A stretch of DNA of 14,422 nucleotides from Allobrachymonas sp. Lineage in GTDB: Bacteria; Pseudomonadota; Gammaproteobacteria; Burkholderiales; Burkholderiaceae_C. The stretch spans positions 1 through 14,422 of the forward strand of contig JAGPIR010000010.1 in NCBI GenBank assembly GCA_018054915.1, in the 5' to 3' direction. Below the pieces are notes generated by a model. The model searched no databases. It was given only the letters and a program-made list of their open reading frames with translations, and was not told where the DNA came from. This document shows, piece after piece, positions 7,223-14,217 of the stretch (the stretch's first letter is position 1; each line of letters begins with the position of its first letter). A program made the position numbers and the translations under genes.

Positions 7223-7293
7223 AAAAACACCCACAAAGGTTCGCCAATGCAGCGTAAGTTGCTATGAAAAAATCTGTTCATGCACAAGCCCTC

Positions 7294-7374
7294 TGGGGGA
7301 AGGTGGGGATGGGGGCTGGCATACATGGCGAGACGTGCGCTGGCGTCGCCGGCCCCCACCGCAGCCCTCCCCCA
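7294..7374. repeat. Inverted pair of 24-bp G-rich repeats
   Basis: The segment 7294-7317 (TGGGGGAAGG... to TGGGGGCT) and the reverse complement of 7351-7374 match at 18 of 24 positions. They are separated by 33 bases. This is the arrangement of paired palindromic intergenic repeats (BIME/REPIN style). The right copy overlaps the tight hairpin at 7365-7385. Confidence 0.5.
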
Positions 7375-7385
7375 GCGGGGGAGGG
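7365..7385 (-). repeat. Perfect 9-bp stem-loop just after the stop of the trimodular enzyme gene
   Basis: CCCTCCCCC (7365-7373) and GGGGGAGGG (7377-7385) form a perfect stem around a three-base loop, beginning 14 bases after the stop codon at 7400. It lacks the T tract of an intrinsic terminator. It may act as a transcript-end stabiliser or an aid to termination, or simply be part of the repeat pair in this spacer. Confidence 0.55.
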
Positions 7386-7399
7386 GACAATGCGGGTAA

Positions 7400-10300
7400 C
7401 TAGGGCGTGGCGGGCAGGGCGGTGGGTGGGGGCTGTGGCGCGGATTCGTCGGGGGGCACCAAGCCGGCGAGGTAGTCGCTGTCGTAGGACCAGGCGGGCA
7501 GGGTGTCGTCGGGCAAGGGGATGTGCAGGCCGGGCGCGGGCAGGGGGGGCTCGGCGCCCACGTAGTGCCGCGCGCGCAACTCCAGCAGCAGGGCCAGCCA
7601 GTCGCCGGGGGGGGTGTTCCATGGGTGTATCCAGCTCCACGGGCGGCCGGCCAGTCGTTCGGGGAAGGCGCCCAGGTCGGTGGCAATTATGGGCAGGCCG
7701 GCCTGCAGGCAGGCGCTGAGTGTGTAGCTGTAGGTTTCGGGCCAGCGCGCGGGGAACCAGATCAGGTCGGGCTGCAGGCGCGCCAGCAGCAGGGGCAGGT
7801 CGGCGTCTTCGTAGGCGCCGTGCACGGTCAGGCTGGCGTGGGGTTGCTGGCGCATGGGCAGGTGGGGGTAGCCGAGCAGGTGCAGTTCGATGGGGGCCTG
7901 CAGGCGGGCGGCTTCCAGCGATACGATCTCCAGCGTTTCGCCGCCCTTGATGCGGCTGAGTGCGCCGACCACGAACACGCGCAGGTTGGCGCCGGGGGAC
8001 AGCCGGCGCGGGCCGGGTTGGGGCAGCGGGGTGCCGGGCGCGATGTCCAGGTGCGGTGCGTGGCGTATGTTGGCGGCGGGAAAGTAGTGCGCCATGCGTT
8101 GGGCGGCGTCGCGGCTGGGGGCGAGCACGGCGCGCGCGCCGTTGAGGAACAGCCGGTGGCGCAGGCGCCAGTCTTCTATGGTTTCGCCAGTGGGGGCGGG
8201 GCGGCCGCACAGGCATTCGGTGCATTGGGCCACGCCACGTTCGCCGCAGTAGGCGTGGTTTTCGTCCACCAGCGCGATTTGCGGGCAGGCGTTGTAGTAG
8301 TCGTGGGCGGTGAAGTCGTAGGTGACCTGCAGTTGCTCGGGCAGCCGCATCAGGTCGGGGTGCAGGCCCAGCAGGTGGTGGTAGTGCACATGGGCCACGC
8401 CGATGTTGCGCAGCAGGGCGAGCAGTTCGTCGGCCTGTTCCAGGCCGTGGTAGTCGCGCGTGAAGGCCTCGCCAGGGGCGTCCCACTGCAGGCGCAGGCG
8501 GTGGTCGGCGAGCGGTGTGAGGGTGAGGAAGTGGGCGCGGCCTTGCAGGTGGGCGCTGAGCTCATGCACGTGGCGGCGCGTGCCGCCACCTACGCCGTGC
8601 AGCACGGCGAGGATGCGCGGGTGCGGGCTGCTGTTGAGCCTTGCGATGTCCAGCGCCTCACGCCAGGCTCGCGCGGGGTCCTGCGCCAAGTGGGCCTGTA
8701 CGGTGGCTTCGTAGTCGGGGTGCAGCTGCTGCAGGATGGCTTGCGCGGCGGCCTCGCGCGGGCTTTTGGCGGCGCCGAAGCTGACGCCACCGACGTGGCG
8801 CACGAAGGTGTCCACGGCCAGCAGGTGTTGCCAGCCGTGGCGTGCGGCGCGCATGCAGAAGTCGTTTTCTTCGCCGTAGCCGGTGCCGAAGTGTTCGGCA
8901 TCGAACGGGCCGGTCTGCGCCAGGCAGTCGCGGCGTATGTACATGCAAAAGCCCACGGCGGTGGGTATCGGCACGGCCATGCCGGCGTTGGTGTGGGCGC
9001 ACAGGGCGTCCAGGCTGGCGGTGTTCTGGCCCGGGGGCAGCGGGTTGTCTGCGCAAAAACGCGGGTAGCTGCAGATGGTGGCGTTGTTGGACAGCGGGGT
9101 GACGGTGCCGGTGTGGCTTTCGCGGTAGGCGGCCTGGCGCAGGCGGTCGAGCCAGTCGCCGGCGACTTCGGTGTCGCTGTTGAGCAGCAGCACGTCGTTG
9201 TCGGCCGACAGTGCCATGCCGCGATTGACGGTGTGCACGAAGCCGAGGTTCTCGGGGTTTTCGAGCAGGGTGATGCGCGGCTCTTGCGCGGCCTGCTGGC
9301 GTAGCCAGTCGGTGAGTTCGGGGTTGGGGCTGGCGTCGTTGATGACGATGATGCGCGTGGCTGTGTGTTGCCTGCTCCCGATTACCGAGGCCAGACAGCG
9401 CTGGGTGTCGGCCAGGCCTTGGTAGACGGGGATGATGATGTCCACGGCGGCGGCCGGGGTGCCGGTTTGCGGGGTGTGGACAGCGGCGGGTGTTTGGGTG
9501 TCTGCTGCGGTTTGCGCCATGCTGTCAGGTGCCGCTTGTGGTGCGGGTTGTGTTGGCGCGTTGGCGGGTGGCGCAGGCTGGGCTGCGGCAGGGGCCGCAG
9601 CGGGCGTGTTGCCCTGCATCAGGTGCACCAGCTGCCGCTTGAGGCGTGCGATGGGCCGCGTGGCGCGCATGACGCGGGAGTTTTCCAGCATATGCATCTG
9701 GGCCTGTAGTTGCTGCACCTCGTTCTGCAGCAGGTGGTGCAGGTGCTGTAGTTGTGCATGTTCCTGCGCCAGGGGGTGCAGGCGTGCAAGCTCTTGCCGT
9801 GCCTGATGATGCGTGGTTTGCAGCTGGGCCAGGGTGTGCTCGGTGTGTGCGGCCTGCGCCTGCAGGGCCTGCGTGCGTTGTGCCAGGGCGAGGTAGTCGG
9901 CGGACATGGGCCAGCCCAGTTCCACTTCCAGCACACTGGGGCCGGCGTGCATGCATTGCGCCAGCAACGACGTGGGTATCGGCAGCTCTATCCAGGGGTC
10001 GTCGCCCGTGAGCAGCAGCAGCACGGTGCCAGGGGCGCTGGCCGGCGCCGGTGCCCAGGCGATCTGGTTCTGGGGCTGGGTGCTCAGGTTTTGCCCTTGG
10101 GGCGCGTCGGCTGTCCAATGCCACAGGGTTTGGGACTCGGCGTTGCACAGCCGCAGACGGTGCAGATGCAGAAAACCGGGCCGGTCGGCGGGATCGAGCC
10201 GCAGGCCGGGATAGTCCATGGAGCAGGCGGGTAGTTCAAAGCGCAGTGTTTGCCGCAGGCTGCCGATGGTGCCGCTGGCAATGGTCTTGCGGGATTCGTC

Positions 10301-11086
10301 GTAGGCGCCAGCCTGGCCCCAGTACAGCTGTGCGGTGAAGGCCGCGCCATCGGGTGCCGCATCAACGGGCGGCGCTATGGCGCTGGCAGGGGCGCTGGTT
10401 GGGCGCACGCTGGCGACAAACTGGTAGCTGAGCGCGTCGGGCAGTGCCAGCAGGTAGCGCGTGAAGGCGGGGGGCAGGCTGTCGGGTGTGCGCTGGAATT
10501 CGGAGTCCCATAGTTCGCGCCGTATGGCTTGCAGGGCGTTCACGGCCCAGCCGTTGTCCTGCAGCAGCCTTTGCAGCGAGCGGCGCGTGAAAAAGCGCAG
10601 GTGGGTTTGGTCGAGCAGCCCTTCGGGGCGGTAGCGGAACTCGCCGTGCATCAGCTCCAGGGTGAGGCCCGCGTAGGCTGCGTTGGGCACGGAGATCAGT
10701 AGCCGTCCGTCTGGTTTGAGCAGGCTTTTGCAGGCCTGCAGAATGTGCTCGGGGCGGCGCAGGTGTTCGAGCACGTCGGCGCACACGATGGCGTCATAGT
10801 GCCGGCCAGCGAAAAGCGTGGGCAGGCTGGCGGTTTCCAGGTCGGCAACTTCCACCCGGCGGTAATGGGCCTGTGCGTGTGTGGCTTCGGCCTGGTTGAG
10901 GGTGACGCCATCGCAGGTGCAGCCGCGCGTTGCGCTCAGGTGCAGGCCGAGCGCACCGCTGCCGCAGCCGAGATCGAGCACCTGGCTGCCTGGGGGCACC
11001 ATGCCTGCCAGAACGGAAAGCGAGCTGCGCTCCTCGGGGCGGATTTCGCGCTGATAAAAGTGCAAGTCTTCATTGCTTGGCGTCAT
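7400..11086 (-). CDS. Trimodular methyltransferase - coiled coil - GT2 - GT4-like glycosyltransferase, 1228 aa
   Basis: The protein begins at the ATG at 11086, after which homology-like content starts; the open frame continues upstream but only opposite the plus-strand gene. Domain 1 (about 20-190) is a SAM-dependent methyltransferase: VLDLGCGSGALGLHL (36-50), DAIVCADVLEHL (98-109), LKPDGRLLISVPN (123-135). Residues 250-395 form an unassigned, probably beta-rich region containing the WHWTADAP segment. Residues 396-490 are a Gln/Leu-rich coiled coil. A Pro/Ala linker (493-547) leads to a GT2 domain (about 548-790): VDIIIPVYQG, VINDAS, the DXD LLNSDTE (634-640) and GYGEENDFCMR (736-746). The last part (about 822-1210) is a GT-B GT4-like domain with HGVGGGTRRHVHEL (830-843), a cysteine group (934-960), a probable donor site GALSRIKGGE (1041-1050) and WPETYSYTLSACLQAG (1115-1130). 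It probably extends and methylates or caps a lipid-linked glycan in the cytoplasm (inference). Confidence 0.88.
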   Translation of the reverse strand: MTPSNEDLHFYQREIRPEERSSLSVLAGMVPPGSQVLDLGCGSGALGLHLSATRGCTCDGVTLNQAEATHAQAHYRRVEVADLETASLPTLFAGRHYDAIVCADVLEHLRRPEHILQACKSLLKPDGRLLISVPNAAYAGLTLELMHGEFRYRPEGLLDQTHLRFFTRRSLQRLLQDNGWAVNALQAIRRELWDSEFQRTPDSLPPAFTRYLLALPDALSYQFVASVRPTSAPASAIAPPVDAAPDGAAFTAQLYWGQAGAYDESRKTIASGTIGSLRQTLRFELPACSMDYPGLRLDPADRPGFLHLHRLRLCNAESQTLWHWTADAPQGQNLSTQPQNQIAWAPAPASAPGTVLLLLTGDDPWIELPIPTSLLAQCMHAGPSVLEVELGWPMSADYLALAQRTQALQAQAAHTEHTLAQLQTTHHQARQELARLHPLAQEHAQLQHLHHLLQNEVQQLQAQMHMLENSRVMRATRPIARLKRQLVHLMQGNTPAAAPAAAQPAPPANAPTQPAPQAAPDSMAQTAADTQTPAAVHTPQTGTPAAAVDIIIPVYQGLADTQRCLASVIGSRQHTATRIIVINDASPNPELTDWLRQQAAQEPRITLLENPENLGFVHTVNRGMALSADNDVLLLNSDTEVAGDWLDRLRQAAYRESHTGTVTPLSNNATICSYPRFCADNPLPPGQNTASLDALCAHTNAGMAVPIPTAVGFCMYIRRDCLAQTGPFDAEHFGTGYGEENDFCMRAARHGWQHLLAVDTFVRHVGGVSFGAAKSPREAAAQAILQQLHPDYEATVQAHLAQDPARAWREALDIARLNSSPHPRILAVLHGVGGGTRRHVHELSAHLQGRAHFLTLTPLADHRLRLQWDAPGEAFTRDYHGLEQADELLALLRNIGVAHVHYHHLLGLHPDLMRLPEQLQVTYDFTAHDYYNACPQIALVDENHAYCGERGVAQCTECLCGRPAPTGETIEDWRLRHRLFLNGARAVLAPSRDAAQRMAHYFPAANIRHAPHLDIAPGTPLPQPGPRRLSPGANLRVFVVGALSRIKGGETLEIVSLEAARLQAPIELHLLGYPHLPMRQQPHASLTVHGAYEDADLPLLLARLQPDLIWFPARWPETYSYTLSACLQAGLPIIATDLGAFPERLAGRPWSWIHPWNTPPGDWLALLLELRARHYVGAEPPLPAPGLHIPLPDDTLPAWSYDSDYLAGLVPPDESAPQPPPTALPATP

Positions 11087-11092
11087 GTAGGG

Positions 11093-11098
11093 ATTATG
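11093..11098 (-). promoter_or_regulatory. Candidate -10 box abutting the start codon of the trimodular enzyme
   Basis: On the minus strand CATAAT (5 of 6 matches to TATAAT) ends six bases before the ATG at 11086, and no Shine-Dalgarno lies between. If it is used, transcription would begin at or next to the start codon, giving a leaderless message. The region 17 bp upstream has no good -35 match. The call rests on position and sequence only. Confidence 0.3.
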
Positions 11099-11206
11099 AC
11101 GGGGCTCGCCTGGCCGAAAGCCGTCATGGCATTTGCGGCGACAATGGCAGGCTTTGCCGGTGCCGCAGAGGCCGCAGCGAGAACAGTTACATAGTCGGCC
11201 CGCATG

Positions 11207-11223
11207 CGCCGATAGGATCGGCG
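11207..11223 (+). promoter_or_regulatory. Hairpin with the Shine-Dalgarno in its loop, before the WecA-like gene
   Basis: CGCCGAT (11207-11213) and ATCGGCG (11217-11223) are perfect inverted copies around a three-base AGG loop. The best ribosome-binding site of the downstream gene, AGGA at 11214-11217, sits at that loop, ten bases before the ATG at 11228. The structure could limit or tune translation, or the palindrome could be a DNA-binding site in this 141-bp divergent promoter region. Confidence 0.4.
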
Positions 11224-11227
11224 CGCG

Positions 11228-12331
11228 ATGCTCTTGATTTCTTTTACGGCCTTTTTGATTTCGACCCTGGTTGCCGGTGCCGTGGTGCGTTGGGGCCATG
11301 GCCATGCGCGTTTGTATGGGGCGGATATGCCGCAGCGCTTCCATGCGGGCCATGTGCCGCGCCTGGGAGGGCTGGCCTTGCTGGCAGGGGTGGGTGTCAG
11401 CTGGGGGCTGGGTGCCCTGCAGTCCACGCTGTATGGCGACCCAGGGTCGCTGCGGCTGGGGCCGTGGGTGGGGCTGTGGGTGGCGGCCTTGCTGCCGGCG
11501 GTGGTTGGCGGCATGGCCGAGGACGCCACGCAGCGCCTGACAGTGCGCTGGCGGTTGCTGTTGTCTGGTGTGACGGCGGTATTGGCGGTGGTGTTGCTCG
11601 GTCTCAATGTGCCACGGCTGGATTTGCCATGGTTGGATGGCTGGATGCGGTTGGCACCGTGGCTGGGCACGGCCATTGCCTTGCTGGCGGTGACGGGCCT
11701 GCCGCATGCGTTCAACATCATTGATGGCTATAACGGCTTGGCGGGGGCAGTGGCCTTTGCCGTGTGCCTGGCATTGACGCATGTGGCGCTTCAGGTGGGC
11801 GATCGCAGCCTGGCCGTGATGGTGGTGTGCACGGCCGGTGCCACGGTGGGGTTTCTGGTCTGGAACTACCCGCGTGGAATGCTTTTCGCCGGCGACGGCG
11901 GTGCCTATGTGTGGGGCGTGGTGATTGCGATCGCCAGCATTTCCCTGGTGCAGCGCAACCCCGAGGTGTCGCCCTGGTTTCCGGTGTTGCTGTTGATTTA
12001 CCCGGTGTGGGAGACGATGTTTTCCATTTACCGGAAGTTGGCGCGCGGGGTGTCGCCGGGGGTTGCCGATGCCTTGCACTTTCATCAGTTGATTTATCGG
12101 CGCATCGTACGCCGGGTGTTTGATGAGGATGTGTCGCGGCGCATGCTCAAGCGCAACAACCGCACCTCGCCCTATTTGTGGGGGTTTACCTTGCTGACGG
12201 TGGTGCCGGCGGTGCTGGCATGGAAGAGCACGGGGCTTTTGATGTTGTTTTGCGCGCTGTTCATGGTGTTGTACGTGGTGGCTTACGTGGCCATCGTGCG
12301 CTTCAAGGTGCCGGGTTGGATGCAGGGCTGA
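11228..12331 (+). CDS. WecA/MraY-family undecaprenyl-phosphate sugar-1-phosphate transferase
   Basis: A 367-residue polytopic inner-membrane enzyme. This family transfers a sugar-1-phosphate (often N-acetylglucosamine or a relative) from a UDP-sugar to undecaprenyl phosphate, the first step of O-antigen or similar glycan assembly. About ten hydrophobic segments are visible. Family motifs in order: PRLGGLALL (44-52), the acidic loop GGMAEDATQR (94-103) where many relatives have Asp-Asp, the catalytic NIIDGYNGLAG (163-173), NYPRG (213-217), GDGGAY (222-227) and HFHQLIYRR (284-292), the cytoplasmic His motif. The length and motif order match complete members. The start has an AGGA ten bases upstream, partly inside a hairpin. 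The stop codon shares a base with the next gene's start (TGATG), so the two genes are translationally coupled. The exact sugar cannot be inferred; WecA, WbpL and WbcO-like members share these motifs. Confidence 0.92.
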   Translation: MLLISFTAFLISTLVAGAVVRWGHGHARLYGADMPQRFHAGHVPRLGGLALLAGVGVSWGLGALQSTLYGDPGSLRLGPWVGLWVAALLPAVVGGMAEDATQRLTVRWRLLLSGVTAVLAVVLLGLNVPRLDLPWLDGWMRLAPWLGTAIALLAVTGLPHAFNIIDGYNGLAGAVAFAVCLALTHVALQVGDRSLAVMVVCTAGATVGFLVWNYPRGMLFAGDGGAYVWGVVIAIASISLVQRNPEVSPWFPVLLLIYPVWETMFSIYRKLARGVSPGVADALHFHQLIYRRIVRRVFDEDVSRRMLKRNNRTSPYLWGFTLLTVVPAVLAWKSTGLLMLFCALFMVLYVVAYVAIVRFKVPGWMQG

Positions 12332-14148
12332 TGGGTCTGGGTGCGCCTGGGGCGTCGGGCGCCTTGGCCGCGCTGGCGTGGGTGTGTTGGTTCCAGCTGC
12401 TGGGCCAGGGCGTATGGCATGGGTTCTGGCGCGGCCGCTCGCCAGGCCGTGAGGTTCTGCCCGGGGTGCTGGAGCTGTTTTTCCAGCAGGTGCTGGGTAT
12501 GGGCGCTGCCATGGCGCTGCTGCTGCTGTTGGCGGTGGCGGGGCTGTTTCATTGGCCAGGCCTGGCGGGCGCGATGGCCGTTTCGGTGTCGGTTGCGGCT
12601 TGGGTGGGGCGCGGCAGGGCGTGGTTGCTGCCAAGGTGTGCCCCGTGGGAATGGCTGGCGCTGGCGTGCGCGGTGCTGTTGGCGGTGGCGGTGTCCTGGC
12701 GTTTCCCTGGGGCCTGGGACGATACGGCGTATCACCTGCCCATGGCGCGCACGATCGTCGATCACCACGCCTTGGTGGCCAACGAGTGGCTGCGATTCCC
12801 CTATTTCCCCGCGTTCATGCACCTGCTGTTTGCGGCAGGACTGCTGGTGGATGTGTGGCTGGCGCAATGGCTGGCGACCTGGCCCGTGGTGTTGGCGTTG
12901 TTGGGGTTGATGGGCGCTGCGCGATGGTTGTGCAGGCATGCCGGCTGGGGTGTTCTGGCCTGGGCCTTGTACCTGCGCACGCCGGCCCTGGAGCATTCGT
13001 TGGGGTTTGCCTATGTGGATGCTGCCCTGGCGCTGTTTTGCATGGCGGCCGTGTTGGCGGTGGCCCAGTGGGCACAACCCGCGGCAACCGGTGCGCGCAC
13101 CTGGCTCTGGCTTGGCGGTGCGTGTGCCGGCATTGCCGGGGGCATCAAGTTCCATGGGCTGGTGGTGGCCGCTGCCCTGGGAGGCGTGGTGCTGATTCGG
13201 TCGCTTTGCTTGGCCGCACCAGACCGGGCGAAGGCGCTGCGCCGCGACCTGCTGGCTTATGCGTTGCCTTGCGCCGCGCTGGCGGGGTTTTGGTATCTGC
13301 GCAGCTATTGGCTGACGGGAGATCCCATACATCCTGCAGGCGGCTCGGTCTTTGGCTATTACCTGTGGACGGCGCAGGACATGGCGCTGCAGGTGGCCGA
13401 GCAGGCGTCGCACGGCGTGCCCAAGCAATGGGCGCATTTTTTGCAGGCCATATGGCATGCCAGGGTGCCATATTTGTACGCGGCGTTTTTTGTGCCGCTG
13501 CTGCTGGTGGTGCCGGGGGCGCGCGTTTGGGCCGTCGTTGGGGCGGTGGTCTGGGTGGTGACGCTGTTCTGGTTCTGGATCAGCCAGGTGGATCGCTACT
13601 TGATGCCGGTCTTGCCGCTGGCGGCGCTGCTTTGCGTGGGGTTGGTCTGGCGTGTGGTGCATTGGTTTGTGCCTGGGACGTGGATTGGCAGGACTGTGCG
13701 CAGGCGAGGCCTGGCTGTGCTGGCACTGGCTTGTTGTGTGTATTTGGCGTGGTGGTCTGTGCAAGGCTGGTGGCAGCGGCCCACCGTGTTGGCGCAGCGT
13801 GACGGTTTTGCGGAGATCGCCCTGTTGCAGCGTGCACAGGATTTGGCACCGGAGTACGGAACGCGCGTACTGGATCTGGGCTATGAAAATGCGTTTTATT
13901 ACTACCGCGGTGAACTCGTCGGTGATTGGTTTGGACGGGCGGCGTTTTGGCGTGTTGCGGACTGCAGCCAGCAGTGCCGCATGCGTTCGCCCGAGGAGAC
14001 CCAGCAGACCATGCGGGCCTTGGGCGCGCGCATGGTGTTGATCCATTCGGGGAAGTTTCCCTTCGACGAAGCACAGTATTCGGCTCAGATGGTGCTGCTG
14101 GGCAAGAGCGGCGCCGGCTTTCTCTATGGGCTGCGGCCGGGCCGATGA
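12331..14148 (+). CDS. Polytopic GT-C-like membrane protein (ArnT/PMT-type candidate), 605 aa
   Basis: The start is the ATG at 12331-12333, which overlaps the stop of the WecA-like gene. Upstream ATGs in the same frame lie inside that gene and are not used here. The protein has roughly ten or more hydrophobic segments up to about residue 470, and then a soluble tail ending GAGFLYGLRPGR. An acidic pair in WDDTAYHLPMAR (129-140) follows a membrane segment. This is the position of the acidic catalytic motif in the first periplasmic loop of GT-C enzymes such as ArnT and protein O-mannosyltransferases, which use polyprenyl-phosphate sugars. GGIKFHGLVV and WYLRSYWLTGDPIHP are further conserved-looking stretches. 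The tail includes RVLDLGYENAFYYYRGE and a region near GARMVLIHSGKFPFDEAQY, as seen in many GT39-like hypothetical proteins. A role in adding a lipid-linked sugar to the glycan on the periplasmic side fits the operon but is inference. A flippase or polymerase is an alternative. Confidence 0.75.
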   Translation: MGLGAPGASGALAALAWVCWFQLLGQGVWHGFWRGRSPGREVLPGVLELFFQQVLGMGAAMALLLLLAVAGLFHWPGLAGAMAVSVSVAAWVGRGRAWLLPRCAPWEWLALACAVLLAVAVSWRFPGAWDDTAYHLPMARTIVDHHALVANEWLRFPYFPAFMHLLFAAGLLVDVWLAQWLATWPVVLALLGLMGAARWLCRHAGWGVLAWALYLRTPALEHSLGFAYVDAALALFCMAAVLAVAQWAQPAATGARTWLWLGGACAGIAGGIKFHGLVVAAALGGVVLIRSLCLAAPDRAKALRRDLLAYALPCAALAGFWYLRSYWLTGDPIHPAGGSVFGYYLWTAQDMALQVAEQASHGVPKQWAHFLQAIWHARVPYLYAAFFVPLLLVVPGARVWAVVGAVVWVVTLFWFWISQVDRYLMPVLPLAALLCVGLVWRVVHWFVPGTWIGRTVRRRGLAVLALACCVYLAWWSVQGWWQRPTVLAQRDGFAEIALLQRAQDLAPEYGTRVLDLGYENAFYYYRGELVGDWFGRAAFWRVADCSQQCRMRSPEETQQTMRALGARMVLIHSGKFPFDEAQYSAQMVLLGKSGAGFLYGLRPGR

Positions 14149-14217
14149 GCTGTTGCGCAGCCGTCTTACGGCACAATTTGCGCTCTTTTATTCCATGCCG
14201 CCAACGGGTTCCATTCC

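Larger units (their letters stand above)
7052..7399. other. Intergenic spacer between two glycosyltransferase genes, filled with palindromic repeats
   Basis: These 348 bases hold no credible gene; ORFs crossing them are short and of biased composition. They contain three G/C-run palindromes, listed separately at 7197-7222, 7294-7374 and 7365-7385. The promoter of the double-GT2 gene should lie near 7052-7120 if it is transcribed independently. I could not identify convincing -10 and -35 boxes there. Confidence 0.6.

Noticed and set aside
4950..7247. 765-codon minus-strand ORF in a second frame over the double-GT2 gene
   Set aside because: Arg/Pro/His-rich translation without motifs, extending into repeat spacers; the other frame on the same strand is the real gene.
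7523..9304. 593-codon plus-strand ORF opposite the trimodular enzyme
   Set aside because: Gly/Val/Gln-rich shadow with no motifs.
11087..12634. Upstream extension of the trimodular enzyme frame
   Set aside because: It runs opposite the WecA-like gene and reads as His/Pro/Gln-rich noise; recognisable protein begins at the ATG at 11086.
12283..14046. 587-codon minus-strand ORF opposite the GT-C-like gene
   Set aside because: His/Gln/Pro/Arg-rich shadow; the plus strand shows membrane segments and translational coupling.
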